A stretch of 64,000 nt of DNA from Monarcha castaneiventris obscurior (lineage: Eukaryota > Chordata > Aves > Passeriformes > Monarchidae): the NCBI GenBank assembly GCA_026261815.1, contig JAMPIT010000258.1, positions 18,804,501-18,868,500 on the forward strand, written 5' to 3'. A program made the translations under genes and the position numbers. Below the pieces are notes generated by a model. That model did no database searches. It was not told the DNA's origin and worked only from the letters and a program-made list of their open reading frames with translations. The first letter of the stretch is position 1; every line of letters starts with the position of its first letter. Positions 10,201-25,200 of this stretch are shown piece by piece.

Positions 10201-13200
10201 AGGCATGCAGAACTTCAGAAACAGCAGCACACAAATACAGTTCTGACACTAAGGGGTTTCAACTGTTAAGATCCTTAAGAATGTGTTTACTCCAGTAAAC
10301 AGATGTGTTTAGTGGCAGTGACTTTTAGGCTTAGATAAAATATGATTACATAGAAGGTAGGCAGGCCAGCTGCTCTGGAGAAAAGAAGACTGAGGTGAGA
10401 CCTCAGAGCTGTCTACAGCTTCCTCACAAGGGAAAAGATGAGGGGCAGGTATCAATCTCTTCTTTCTGGTGACAAGTGACAGGACCCAAGGGAATTGCAG
10501 GAAATTGTGTCAGGGGAGATCCAGGTTGGATATTATGCAAGGTTCTTCACCTGGAGTGTGGCTGAGCACTCTAACAGGCTCCCCAGGGAAGTGGTCACAG
10601 CACCAAGCCTGACAGAGTTCAAGCAGTGTTTGGATAACAGTGTCAGGCACATGGTGTGATTCTTGGAGATGGTCCTGTGCACAACCAGGAATTGGACTTC
10701 AGTGGTCCTTGTGGGTCCCTTCCAACTCAGGACATATTCTGTGAACTGATGGATAATTCAAACTAGCAGGTTTTTCCAACAAAAGAGTTAAAACATGAAA
10801 CTAATGTGCTCCTCTTACGATCATTAGAGCTATTCTTCATTTACACAGGAAAAGCAAAAGGAGAATCAAGCTAAAGCTTTGAAAGACATAGAAATGTAAA
10901 GGGAAGAAAATTAAGAGACAGCTTCTGAAAAATGCAGATGGGTCATTCTCTAAAAGCATTAGAGGCAAATAAACATTATGAAGTAAATCTCAACACATTT
11001 TCAGTTACATGTTTTCAAGTTTCACGATTCATAAAATAAAATAACTTGATGACTTATGCTGTGTCTCATAAGAATGTTTTAGAGGTTATTTTAAAGGACT
11101 GGTAATAGTTCTGCTTAGCAGAACATCTGATTAGCATACACTCCTGAGAGCTGAATAATTTTAGATTGCCTTGTGCACACTTACCTGAAGGACATGGTAA
11201 TCATCACCGTGAGGCAGTTAGGCCTCTTCTATTCCTAATTATGCTTATAGCATTTTAGGGTTCTGTAGACTATATGGGTTATCTGAATTTCATTTGCATA
11301 GCTGAGAAAGACAAAACTTTCCATGAAAATTCATAGTCCCTATGGCCTAGTGGGAATTACTTTTCATGGTAAAAAGTCTCCATGCCTCTGGGAGAGCTCA
11401 AAAATAAGTATTCCTGGAGCAAGTTTTGGTTTTTGTTAACTGACTTTGTTTTCAGCATATTCAGAGTATATTATAAATATATTCACTAAGAGAAGTAATA
11501 CTGAGGTCTTGAAATTTAATGTGAATCTGGAAAACTTCGAGAGTTATGTAGTTTCCATTCCTAGCAGATTGGTCACACTTTGGAGGCAGGACAGACAGAC
11601 TCGTTTCTTCTTGGTGAAGTAAAAAGACTGTCTTTCCTCATGCTATCCCACTTCAAAAATTCCTGGTTTAAATCCTGTTCTCATGGAAGCTGCATAAATT
11701 TTGCCTTTGACTTCAGTGGTGTTACTGCTTCATCCAGTGCCTAATATCTGGGGATGCAAAAGGTCAAGGTGTTGTCAATCTGCATGACTCGATGCATTTA
11801 TTGTCCAGCTAAATTGTGTTGCTGTAGCACAGCCTTCATCTGTTGGTTGTGCAACTTCCAGGGAATAAAACTGGTGATATTTTAGACACTGTCCCTTGTG
11901 CAGTTAAATTTTCTTCCTTATGTTGCCTTCTGTATTATGAATGCATAAGGATAAAGCTGCTTTTTCTACATTTTCCAGAGCTCAGCCAGGCCTTAATCAG
12001 TTTGGAAACACTTCTTTCAGTACTGAAAGACCACCTATTTTTCTTGTTCCCCAAAGGAGTTGGAATTCTCACCAGAAAAAGGCACAAAGATCTGTTACAT
12101 TGTAGAACTCCCAGGCTACAGAACTCAGGTCATGAGACCCTCCTGAAATAAGTGCCCATGGAGAATGGCCACTGTGTCTCAGTAACAGATGCTTTACTTC
12201 CTTTTGTTTCTAACATACACTGAGAGAGCTGGGCTTGAAACATCATTTCATACTCAGTAGCACTTCTTAGTCACATCTGGAGTGCTTTTCAGATGTTCAG
12301 CCATGCATGACCCACAATATTTACATTATAGTGACAAGTCATGTATAGGTGTGACTGCAAAAGACACAAAAAGGGGAGTGCAGTGATTAGAGTAAGAGAG
12401 AATAAGCTGTAGGACTAAATCTTTCTTCCTAAGAACAGGATGTTTGGATCTAGTGTAAGAATTAAATTATAATGCTGTGCCTTGGAGGCACAGCGTAGTC
12501 ATATTCCTCTCTAGATTGCTTTTCTGTTATGCTGAAATTAACTGGGGGCTACACCCAACAAATATCCCCAGTGGCAGAAGATGAAATTATCCCCATACTG
12601 TTAAAGTAGCATAATATTTTCCAAATACCTGTCTTTTTCTCTCAAAAGAGGCAACCATATGTGAGAGGAGAAGAAGGAGAAATACATTTAACTCTCTGCT
12701 CATTGAGCTGACCTAATCAAGGGGCTGACTCTCAGAGGATAGATGTCAGATTTGTTTATAAAGCTGCATCAGAGACCAATATCCCCAAAATATTCGGGGG
12801 CTATCTGAGACCTGAGGAGGCTGCAGCTCTATAATTCATTGCCCAAGTCATCAATGTTGCATCCTCCCTGTCACTTCCCTGCTTATGGAAGTGCCTTATA
12901 GCCTAAACACTACCAGCTTTTAGCAGGAAAGGAGCAGAAAAGGGGAATGAAAAGGGAGGTGTCACACCTGTGCAAAGGCTGTCTTTGGAAAACAAATGCA
13001 AATGCCACAAGCCAGATGTCCCTTCTGGTTTTGGCTGTGTGCTTGGCAAGTGTAGAGTTTGAGTAGTTCTCAGTGAAAGAAGGCCCTACTTCCTTTTCAG
13101 TCCAGCAACGTCCTCTTGACCTAATATTTCCAGTAGTAAAATAAGGCCTGGATATGTTAGAAATTAATGGAGATACATTTTCCCAAATTATTACCTCTTT

Positions 13201-16200
13201 CAAAAATTTATAATCCTACCATCTGTGATCTTTTATAGTTGTTAAAAATACATTACTCTGGAGCCAGAGTTAATAAAAACCAGCATATTGTGGAACCTTA
13301 ATGCACAAGAGCTGAGCTATTACAAATATGGTATCTTGTCTGATGATCCCATCACTTAAAAGTTTGATTTGTAGGGAGTTCAGAAGTGGCTAAACAGCAT
13401 GGGAAGAAGCCACTGGAGAAGGGCTGGCACCCATAGGATTAAATTTTTTTTAGTATGTATGGAAATCAGCATGTTTTAGAGAGTACAATAAATTGTAGCA
13501 TTGGGTAGGGACTGGCAGCTTCGTCCCTTAGAGATGGCGTTTTTGAAGGAACTTCTAGCTGAAATTTGGCAACACTGACCTGAAAACAACTGCCTTTTGT
13601 TGAAGTACTGCTGTTCTTGATTTACCTTAACCTTGCAGCAGGAGCATAAAATAAATTTTGTAATCAACAGTATGAGCAATATCCTAAATCTCATTGTGTG
13701 TAGTTACTGATTATAACAATCAATTATTAATTGCTTATAATTACAATTGATGTAATTAAACAATAATAATTAAGATAAGGAGTCATCAATTACATTTGAA
13801 GTCACACTGAAAAAAATGCATTACTGGTATTTTTTGTATTTTAAATTTCTGCCTAAGAATTTGCTTTCTATTTGAACACATAATATGTATATAATGTATA
13901 ATATAGAAGTATTTGTGAAGTATTTATAGATTATTCCTCCCCAAAAATATTTTTGTTAAATAATTTTTATTTTGTTGGTTTCTCCCTGTGTAATTGCTGC
14001 TTCACGTACATTTATAAAAAAGGGGGAAAAAAGCACTTTTAGTGTTACTTTGCATTCAGCATGACTGAGATTCTGAAATAAACAAGAATTGTATCACTGA
14101 TGTATCAGCTCTGTTTCTGGTCTTACACATACTGAGACCTTTCTATTAAGATCTGGTGAAAGACAAGACATTTGAAGAGTTGCATGAAGATAGCTGTTGT
14201 ATTTCCAAAGCTAGACTGTAATTGGCAGTCACAAAACAATTAAGTTAAACTCTAAAATCAATGCTGGAAATATAGGTAATTTAATTTTCCAAAATGATTT
14301 CAAAGACATCTGGGATTTGAAATTCAACTTTAAGTTGAAATGAAATCAAATAGTGTAAAGTCTAGGAGAAGAAAGACCACTATATCATGTACCTGCACAT
14401 AATTTCCACAAAAGTTAGACAATGGTGAGGTACAAATACTTTAGAGAAAAGACTAATTCCTTTTAGCTTTGGGCCAGATGACACCTGCATCCAAAAAAGG
14501 GACAAGGAGAAGCAGAAACTCAAGTTCAGACAGAAAAGCAAAAAGCCTTTATACAGATGGAAGCCTTAAACTTCTGAAAAGACTGAATGCCTTCTTTTAT
14601 AAGCCTGAGGCATTTAAGAATTAAGTATAGAACATTACATCTAAAAATCTCACTTTTCTGTCAAGCCAGTCCCCTGCTCTACAGGCATCCCATGCTTCAT
14701 ATTCTCTCTTCAGAGAGTCATGGGTTCTCAAAAATGAGAAAATGGTAGAATTTGGCTGATGCCATTTCTTAATACTGATCTATTCTGGGAGGTGTTCATT
14801 TGCAGTAATGTCCTCAGTATTCACCCCTGTCAGGATAGGAGAAACCTATCCTCCTTCCATTCTTTCCTCCTGTCCATTGTGAATCTCACAGCAAAGTACA
14901 ACAGGACAACAGCCAGGGTGGTTGAAAGCTGCAGTTGCTGTTAGTAGTTGGCTAAGGAATACCTTGTCTCCTCCAACCCACCACAGACTTTCTTGTCTCA
15001 TCCATCTGTTGTGCCTTGTCATTTAGATCATGAATTCTTTGGCACAAGGATTGACATTTTTGATAAATTTAATAGAATCTTCCACAATGCCACAGCCTTG
15101 CCATGAGAACTAAACTTAGTTATTAATTAGACCATCCTTCTCCCAAAGACTTGGCTGGTGTTTTTTTCCATGCTGGGAAACCAATGGCATTTATTTGCTA
15201 TCTCTTTGAGGCAATCTTGTTTATTTACTTGATTGCTTACAAAGATCACCCAATTCCCAGAAAACAAGAGAAACATCAGGAGGCAGCTCCCGTACTCAGG
15301 AACCCCTTGCTTGATGTGGAAGGGTTGCAGAACAAGCTAAGAATCTGAAAATTCCTGGCCATCCAAGTCTAAAAATTATTTAGAAAATATAAAATATTCA
15401 GAGAGTGTATCAGGCATCCAATAACCCTTTCTTTTGACAAGTGGGCAATTTAGTCTGCATCATGTCTTGACTTTCTCTGAAAGCTACATCCATGCTGCTT
15501 CTCTCTTTTCTGCCCACCTTTTATACAAGCAACATCACCACAGGATCTGGATGTGAGTTCGTGATAAGAGAGAACACCCATACAGTGAATTTAGCAAAGC
15601 AAAAGTCGTGTAACTGCAACCTACAAAACAGGTTCAGACATCTGAGTACGTGACATTCCATGGCTGAACTCTCACAAAGCCCATGAATTTTAAGATGTTA
15701 TTTTCCTGAAGATAAATAGGGACTTTTGGCTTAGTTAAGTGCTGATGAATATGAGAGTAAAATATAAAACCAGAATGTACTATTTTAGAGAATTTGTAGA
15801 AGCCAAGGATCCCCAGGTTCTATCCACTCCAGTAAGACTTCCCTGCTAAGCCTTGACCTTCCACTGACTCATTTGCAAGACCTCTGCTGTCATACCAGAC
15901 CTGTACTCCTGCCTTACAGAGAGAGCAGTGGGGTGGAGTTGCAGGTGTAGGGTAAGAGATGGGGCATATACTGGCACTGGAGACCTCAAGGTTAGAAACA
16001 ACTGACCTAATGATCAGATAAAGAAATGCAGAGCTGCAACTAGCAAAACTGATTAAAGGGTAACAGATCAAAGAATGAGCACCCAACATAGGTGAACCGT
16101 GCCATATATAGTAAATCAGGATGTAATGTGAAAAGACAGAAAGGTGTAATAGTGCATTAGCAAACATAAAAAGGAACCAAAGTAGTTCCTAAAGTGAGCA

Positions 16201-19200
16201 AGAATCACCATCAACATTATACTGCTCCTGAGAAGGGATTTGGGATATGCTACACTACAGCTTATTTTATACTAAATAACTACTTGTTACTGCTAGATAA
16301 AAATGCAAAAATCATGCAGTAATGTACCATACAAAGACATGAAAGTAAAACAAATTAACCATAGCCTGATTTCTAAGGTTTAAGGACAAAGCGTATTTGA
16401 CAAGCCTCAGTCCTGAGTCCTTGCAAACTCAGTACAAAATCTGTAGCTTGTTAGTAGGAATGATGATACTGTATTTAGTGGGCTACAGCTCTACAGGTTC
16501 CTTGTTTCATACATTCAAAGCCATGGACAACTAATCATAAGCAAGTTTTAACAGAAGCATTTCCATGTACCTGGGGGTGCCCCAGCAAGTTTGGGCCCTC
16601 TGGTTAAGCAGTAACCAACTTCTGAGTTTTGGGCAGGACCAGCATGGCTTCCGTGCATAGGCTGTTATCATGTGACCTATATCAAATTGTGCTTGCTCTG
16701 TGCATCCTGGACAATCTTAATCCTCACAAGTAAACCAGAAGCAAGCCAAAATGACCTCCAGAGCAAGCACAGCATGTTCCACAGAAGAGAGCTAAACAGC
16801 CTGGAGAACTGTTATCCCCCACCTCTGAACTCCTCTCCCAGCCATCTCTTCTTTCAGTTCTCTGTGATCTATCATTGTAATACCTGTCCTGTGGCTCTTG
16901 GCCAGAAGGAATATCTGTTACATGCTCCATCAGTTCAGAGAAGTTGTGCTGCTGCTGAATGCTGCTTTGGTTTGTCCTGCACTATGTACCACACAGGAGG
17001 TTTTCTCCTTACAAGATCTCTGGGTATTTGCATCCTTGTTGAACTCTTGGGAACAGAGAACATCTTTTCTGATGCTTGGACAACTCCTCACTCAATACAG
17101 CAAAAGCTTCTAAAATATTAATAACATTAATTATTATTAATAGCAAAGTTCTGTGGTTTAACGAAGGCTTTTAACTTACAGTTTAAGAAAACAGCAAGGA
17201 GGAAAAAGACAAAAAAAAGTAGACCACAAATCAAACTTTTTCAGTAGCTATGCTTCTTACCCTTCTGACTTTAAGCTGAACAGGGTTTGACCATTTGGGT
17301 CAAACTTCACATTTACAGGTCTAAATTACAAGCTAAACAGGGGCCTTACTCCATTATCCAGCCAAAGAAGTAAGAGTATAAAGACTTATTAGTCAGGATT
17401 AGTCAAGAATTAATGTTGGGAGTTTTATTATTCTAATTAGGCACAGGAAAATTCCTATTCCATTTTGTAATTAAAACAATACACATTCTACCATCTAATT
17501 ATATTTGACATTTTCAAGGTGTTGGGCGCCGAAGTCTGTAATTACAGAAATGCTGCTGCCTTGAGCAGAACACTCCATAAATATTCATGTATTAAATAGC
17601 CAGTTACACTGTTTAGAAGATTTTAGAAACATTTGCCTTGTCTTTTTAAGAAATGTTAGACTTTTAGAAGACACATTTTATATTTGTATTTTTTAAAATA
17701 TAGGAAGAAACATGTCCTTTGGGATCTGATATACTGTATATATCAAATTGTCTACAGACCTATTCATTAGTATTGTAAGCAGTTATGTTGGAGATTCATA
17801 ATCGTTTAGAATTATATCTTTTATTTAGCAGAATGGATAATTACAGTCAGAAATAACATGGGAGTCCTGTACTGAAGTCATAAGACAGTAAAATGCAATT
17901 CCTAAATTTCCTTGATTTTTTAATTAATAATAGAGTTACAGCTTACATACAGTAGAGAAAAAGTTATTCACCACCTTTTATTTTAGTGTTTCACAGTAAA
18001 ATACCACTTCAAATATCGCCTATTTTTGATAGTTGAATACTGCCATTTAAAACAGTTGCCTGCCTGAAAATATCCAAGTAGAGTTTGACTTGTGGGTAAA
18101 GCATAAGCTATTGCTCAAAGAGAGACCTTCCCTTCCTGATATGAGAGAAATGGGAAAACACTGAAGATGAAACTCTGAATACAAGATGTTCCATGAGTGG
18201 GCCTGCTCTGTGTTTCTGTTCTGGGAAATTAACTTTTGGGGCCATCTCGATAAAAGGGCATAATTTCTCAAAAGAAGGGCAACAGGCATCTGCCTGTTTG
18301 TCCATTTAGCTCACTGAAATAAGTTTGTGTCCTGTTGTTAGATGCTTTGCCCAATGGGACATGGACCCTGACTGACTCATTAAGTGTGACTTTCAAATAG
18401 TTAATAATAAAAGACATTGCAAATGTTTCAAAAGCTGAATGCTGTGCAGAAAGGAAGTTGAGAGCTCAAATGCTGTGCAGAATTTCAGCATCACAGCAAG
18501 AGCAGCACAGAGTCAGTGCAAGCTCCCTGCACAGCAGGACAGGGGGCACTGTGGCAGCCTTTGATTCCAGAGGCCCCTTAGGCCAATCAGCATAGCCTCT
18601 CTGCAGGCAGGTGTTGAGACAAGTTCCACAACAATCTAAATTATTCTCAGAGTAAGAAGATTTCAGGGAAGTCCTCTTTCATCCTGCACATCTGTGTGAT
18701 GACTGGAAGCAGTCTAGCCCATGTTTATAGTCAGTCAGGCTGCATCCAGCATGAAGTGAGGATTATATTATATAACATGTATTATATCACTCATCCTGAT
18801 AAAGAACTGGACTTCTTCCTGTGATGGGCAAGAAGCAGGACTCAATTTAGTGACACTGTATGTAATTATTCCATACATATTTATGTCAGATTATATAATA
18901 GTTATGTATTCACATAACATGTATCACATATTGTGTATGTTATATGCTGTACATAATATGTACAGTATGTGAGTGCAAATATAAGTTTGGGTTACGCAAT
19001 ATATATATATATATGTACATATGCACACTATTCACTGAAGCAAACTTCCTAGATGCCTGGTCTTATTTCTGTAATGCTCACAGCACTTAAGGATGCCAAT
19101 CCACATGTCCCCCCTTTCTGCATAATCACAGCCTCCACACTATGTGACATTACAATGCAATCAACTTGAACACAGATATAACCAGACAAGCAACATTCTT

Positions 19201-22200
19201 CCATTCACCACCGTCTTCAGATTTTGCTTGGAACACTCTGAAGACACAACTCACCCTCTTCAAATCAGAAGATCAAAGATAAGCTGTTCTTTTTAAACAA
19301 AAAGTTATATTAAAAGATGTTTTGATTAAATTTAGCTAGAACCCTCCCTCTTTAATCATACAGAATTACATTTTGTGCACAAAAAGCCTGAATTTTGTAA
19401 GCTCGATGCTTAAAAATCGGAAAATTGCTTGTTAATGCAAGAATCACTGTCCCTCTGCTATGTAGAGCAGATTTTATTCACTATTTTCCCAAAATACATG
19501 TGGATCCCATCTTACCTCTGCTTTTATACTGCATTGTAGAATGGGATGGATGACATTGATTTTAAACAGTCAGTTGTTTTTGTAAATGTGAACTGAATGT
19601 TGCAAGAATAATATAATTTAAGTATGCTCAAAATTCTTTTAGGAAAATCACTGTTTCTCATAATCTCAGATGCTGTTAACCATAGGTACCTTCACTGCAG
19701 TACAGACACCAGGAAGGACTCATTGCATCTCAGTGGAGGAGCAGGAAGTTGTTCTAATATTGCCTTGTTCATGGAGGACTCTGGAAAACAGCAAACAAAA
19801 AGTGTTTCTGAGCATTTACTAAGGAGGATGCAGAGAATAATCACATCCTGCTGGTCACCTCTGAATGCCCCAATGCCCATCTCAGGGGCAGGGCTGCTCT
19901 CTTTGTTCACTTATAAACCAATAGCTTTAAAATGCCTTTTTGCTATATCTTCTCTTAAATTACTTCCTTCCACAGAGATTTACTGGTTGATCCTGTGCTT
20001 TCAGGAGCTGGTGGTGAGCAGAGGTGAATTTGGGCTCCCAGAAGGGCCAACTCTGCTCTTAATAAATTAGTGGAAGTAATTGCGAAGGGTTAGATAACTA
20101 AATAGCTAGAGGATAAAAGAATTGTGAACCATAGTCATCAAGGTTCTAAACAGACTGAGTCTTGCCAAAGTTAATTGCTTTTTTGATAGAATTGCGGACT
20201 GGATGTGCATTATCACATATTTAGATTCTAGGGAAGGACTGGATACTGGTTTTCATTAACTATTACTTTGAAACTTAATGCAAAATGGCTTTGATGGAGA
20301 CTTTCATATATGACAGAGTTGCTAAAGGACCAAAAAGGGTGATTGATGAACAGCAGAGTGCTGAGGCCTCACATGGGACCCTGCAGTCCTGGTATTTTCC
20401 TTAAAAAAAATTAAATCAAAGTTGTTCTATTAATGATTCATAGATGAAAAGGCTAAATTATGTGTGCTGAAGATTGGGCTGGGTGTTTTGACTAGCTTGG
20501 TAGACAGTAGGGTTATTGATACCAACTGAATGGTATTGTATCTCTAGAGAATTAATTATTTAGAGACAGCAAAACAGGCATGACAAGGAGCAGTGAGATA
20601 TAAACAGCAAACATCAAAGAGATTTATTAACAGACTGTGTTGTCTTTGCAAAAGCATTGCTATTCCATTTCCAAACAGTAATTTTTTGCTTTCTTCTCTT
20701 CTAGTTGCCCATATTGGCATCTTCTGTTGTTAGCCTCTATTTTCTTGAACTTACTGATGTCTTCAAGCCAGTTCACTCTGGATTTAATTGCTATGACAAG
20801 AGTCTGAGTATGCCATACATTGAACCTACGCAAGAGTCTGTTCCCTTCTTGATGTTGCTTAGTCTGGTTTTTGCTGGACCATCAATTACGGTAAGTTTGA
20901 AGTGCTACTGTCACTTAATAAAGATTTTGAACAGTTTCAGTTGGCATAAAGAAAATAGCTCCTTTGGTTTCAGTTAGGCTGTAGAGTGTCATCCAGGCTA
21001 GTTTCCTTAGGACTTTAAATTAATGTTTCATTCTTCTTCACAAAAGGAGATATACTCCTTAAAACATTCCCTGTAGCACTTCATCTACTCTCGCTGTCTT
21101 GATGGTGGGCATTAATGTTAAGAAACAGCATCTACAGTTGGATGAGAATAGCTTGAATCATTCTGTTATGCTGTACAAATATTTGAACTTTTACAGACAG
21201 GGCATTTCCATACTCTCAGATACATCAAAAATGCAAGAATTTTTTTAAATGCAAGCCTTTCATAGCCCTGAACTTGCCACTTTTGTTAGAACTAGCTTTA
21301 TTCAGAGAGAAGGTGTATCAGTCTTGTCAGTGAAGTCAATTACATTTTCCCAAATAGCACTGAAACACCTCTAAATTGCAAGTTAGTCATTAAGAGCAGG
21401 CAAAAGTGGGCTGGTTTAATCATTCACCCAAAGGGAGGAGATGATTTCAACAGAACAGAAATACCCTGTTAGAATGAGCAGTTGGGTCACTATTTTACAG
21501 AAAAGTAGAACTTGTCTTATATATATATAAAGGAGGTAATTCATTTTGTCTGATTTTAGCAGTTCAGATAGGAGTCTTATTCTCACACCACTCATGTCTG
21601 GCAAATGGAGAGAGAAATTCACCTTGAGTGGGTGATTCTGTGCACCTAAAAAACATGATCAACCTTTAGAAAGGATCTCTTCTCCCCGCTGACAGCAATG
21701 ACTACGCATCTCAATTAGGCATTTCTTGAAGGCCAGCTGCAAATATATCTCTGTTTCCAGCTCCTCTTAATTCCCTTAACTTCAGCCAGTTAATTCATTT
21801 TATAATACTATCCAATTTACAGTCACAAAATCTATAACATGGGATGCCTGTATAAAAATTACCAAGTGCTGTTCTCTCTTTGCTTTCCAGAATGTTTTTT
21901 CTTTATTTGTCTTTTTTTTTTAAACTGAACAGTTCTTACTGCATTTGATTTTTGTTGCTTTAGAAACCATTTTTTGAAGGATTTTTCACATCCCGCAGGC
22001 TAAAAATTGTACATTTAGGAGCTGGGAGCTAAGACTCTCAGTGACTCTGGTGCAAATGTTTGTTGCAAACAACAAATGCTGTGATAAAAACAAAACATTG
22101 GTATTGGGGTTTGGCTGTGTTTCTTACGTGTTTCTGCTAACAACAAACTGGACTTTTCTGAAATAGCTATAGAAGGAATCTATCTAGGCTCGCTTGGGCC

Positions 22201-25200
22201 GCAGTAGGTGGTAAAACCTGGCTTTTACTTCAGAGAGTTTATGCTAAGCATAGGTAATATCAAACACCTTAAATCAGGATATAAGATGCCTCTTTCTTTA
22301 TCTAGTATTTGTAAAGGGCTTTGATTATAGCTCAATTATTTCAGCATTGCATGAAATTTTGCAATAGAAAATGTTATTCTTGCTTGAATCATTCTACCAG
22401 CAGTACAGAAAATTAAACAGAAGCATGCCATGCGAGGAACTCAAACCCATACTTGAGCATGCCTATAAAAAAGAAAGTTTGATAAAGAAAGTAAATCCCA
22501 AATCTTCAAAGTGCAACTGGCTAAAAGCTGCAAGTCTTAGGAAGGTGTAGTTCATTTGTATTGGTGTGAGCATGAATGTGATGCTTGTGCTAGTTAGAGA
22601 CTGGGCAGTGACAGTGCAAAATACACAACCTCCTTCAGTAAAAGCACTGAAGGCATTGGCTCCTTATTATTTGGTGCCACTTTGGAAGTAAGGAACTAGG
22701 GGATATTTTTGTCTAATCCTTCCCTTTTTGTTTGGAAAAATAGGCCAGTGAAGCTCAGTGTGAAAAGATTACAATTGTGCCATTGTCATATTGTAGAGCT
22801 TAGCATTTTGTAAGTTAGTTTTCATAAACATTTCAATTAATTACACACTTTCTAAAACCTATAAAACATAGAAAAGAAAGCATGAGCTATGTCAGGAATT
22901 GAGAATCTCTAGTAATGTTGCGTATCCTGGCCTCTGTCCACACTTCAGGTACTTAGGGCAGTATGAGGCACAAGGTCATCAAGGCTCAATAGAATACAGG
23001 TGTGATTGAGCTACATTTTAAATATTACCAAAGAGTATCTCTAAGAAGAAAAAAAAAAGAAAAAAAAAAGAAAAATTGTGCATGGGGAAGAAGACAAGCA
23101 AAAGCCAGTGTCAATCCCTCTTTAAAACCTTATATAAATATTAGAATAGGAATTTTATTCATATTTTTGTTGGTATAATAATTTTCCCAAGACTGGAGAA
23201 CATATATCAGTTTATTCACTTCAGAGTAATTTTTTATACCAAAAAAAAAATTCTAACATTTTATAGTTTATTTTCCCAAGCCGTTACTACAGAAGGATCT
23301 GTTTGGCTTTGGGGCTTTGTGTTTTGGTTTTTCTCTTTGTGCTTTTTTTCTCATTATTAGTGAGTAGCAAATGCATTTAAACAGGTCTCTTCTGTAGCCC
23401 TGAAGAGTTAAAGAAAATAACTACCCATGTTATTGACATATGTCTTATAGCTTGTGGCATAGATTAAATTTTGTCTATGTATTGAAAAATGACAGGGGAC
23501 TTCAGTGTGGAACACTTGGACTTGAAGAAATTATCAAGATAGATATTTTATGTCTGGAACATAGATACACCTGAATTGCAGCATGAATTCCATTTGCTTC
23601 AAAGAACTCTGAATCTGATCCTCTGATAGATTTTGTCTCTAGTTACTCATACAGAAATGTTAGGACCAGTTATTTAATCATATCGGTGAAGGTTCAAACT
23701 CTTACCAGCCACTGACTAAAAACCTGCTTAGAGGTAACAGTGTCCTTCCCAACAGAGATGACTAGGACATTAGATCACATTGATTTGGGAAACCAGTTCT
23801 CAGGGAGAGAAATTCACTGCTGGCAATTTCAGTCCTACTGCCCATTCTGCTCCGGGAGTTTTTTCTGCAGAAATGCCAGCCTCTGAATTTTCCTTGACAT
23901 AGGCCTTGTTGTTTTTTGCTCTGTCACACAAGCGAATCCATCTGTCTGGTGTTTTCCCTGTACCAGACATTCCCTAGAACTTGGCTAAAAACTGTTACAG
24001 TTTTTCTGAGTTTTAAGTTTGGAATACTACTTGTTTCTCTGGGAAGCTTCAGCAGTAAATTGATCAAATGTAGACAGATAATAGTGGCCACAGTTCTCAG
24101 CTAAATAGAATTCCTTTAATAACCCTTACCACTGGCTTTTCCATGTCTTAAGAGAACCTTCACTACTTCAATCTTCCTGGTCAAGAAATTTCAATTTATT
24201 AAAACTTTAGCTAAAAAAGAGTTAGACTAAGCTTTTCCATTTTACGTCCCTTTTCCTAGGGTGGAGGTGTTAGTATAGACAAACATCACTGGTAATTACA
24301 GCAGATTCAGCATAATTGAGATGCTTTGGCATCTCATTGCATTGTAAGCTTTGTGCATTGCATGGATTGGTTTTCAATGTAGCTGTGGATAGACAAAGTG
24401 AATCTTCTTTTGCTGGAGAGAGCTGCCTCATTAATTGCAATATTTCAATCCAACCCTTACTCCGAACTCTGTACAAACCCCATACAGAATTGCAAATAGT
24501 TATACTATTGAACAAGGAAACCAATAAAATCTGAGAATGCAAATGTATAAATGTGTCTGGATTTTCCAGCAAGTAACACAATTTTTTACTTATATTCTTC
24601 CTTTTATAAACTCTTGTCTAGGGCTTTGGTCATAATCTGTTTTGCTTGGTGTGTTGCAAGAGACCATAAGGACTGAACTTTTTCCGCTGCTGTGGATCTG
24701 GTTAAAGCCCAAGCCAAATTAAACAAACACAGAAGAGCAGGCTGTCACATAATTAGAAGCTGCTTGGGATTGCTAGGCTTGTGGCCAAGACTGAACGCTA
24801 AAACCACTTCAGGAGCACTAAGACATCGCAGTGGCTCTGGCTTATTTTAGAGGCGATATTTTATAATTACTGATTTTTTTTTTGTAGAAGCATCCCAGTT
24901 TCAGCTGTAGATCAAGGCCTGGATACCACTGAGCACTGTATACTGTATGCCATTTGCATTGAATTTCAGGGCCACCTTCTTGCCTGCCCTCATTCATGCT
25001 AAATTGCATTACTTTATGTTTACATATTGATACAAATCTTTTAAAGTTGAGTGCATGTCAGTGGATGACATTGGTTGTGTTACAGTTATATTACAGCCCT
25101 TTAAATTCAATCAGGATCTTCTGAGTAAGTGCTACATTCAATTTAATGGCTCCTTTGTCATTGCAGATAATGATAGGAGAAGGAATTCTCTACTGTTGCC

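Larger units (their letters stand above)
7211..20704 (+). other. PLPPR4: PLPPR4 intron 1
   Basis: Begins with GTGAGT and ends with CTTCTCTTCTAG (13,494 bases). The first 120 bases still belong to the CpG island. It contains a CR1 fragment (about 10365-10755), a homeodomain-motif-like AT cluster (13709-13795), a possible regulatory stretch (17400-17620) and an AT-rich palindrome tract (18758-19026). No alternative coding exon was recognised. Confidence 0.9.

Noticed and set aside
16672..17121. 149-residue ORF in intron 1
   Set aside because: Low-complexity chance composition, overlapped by ORFs on both strands; no conserved domain or exon boundary signals recognised.
19624..20070. 148-residue ORF upstream of exon 2
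   Set aside because: Lies in intron 1 with no PLPPR4 similarity and no recognisable family.
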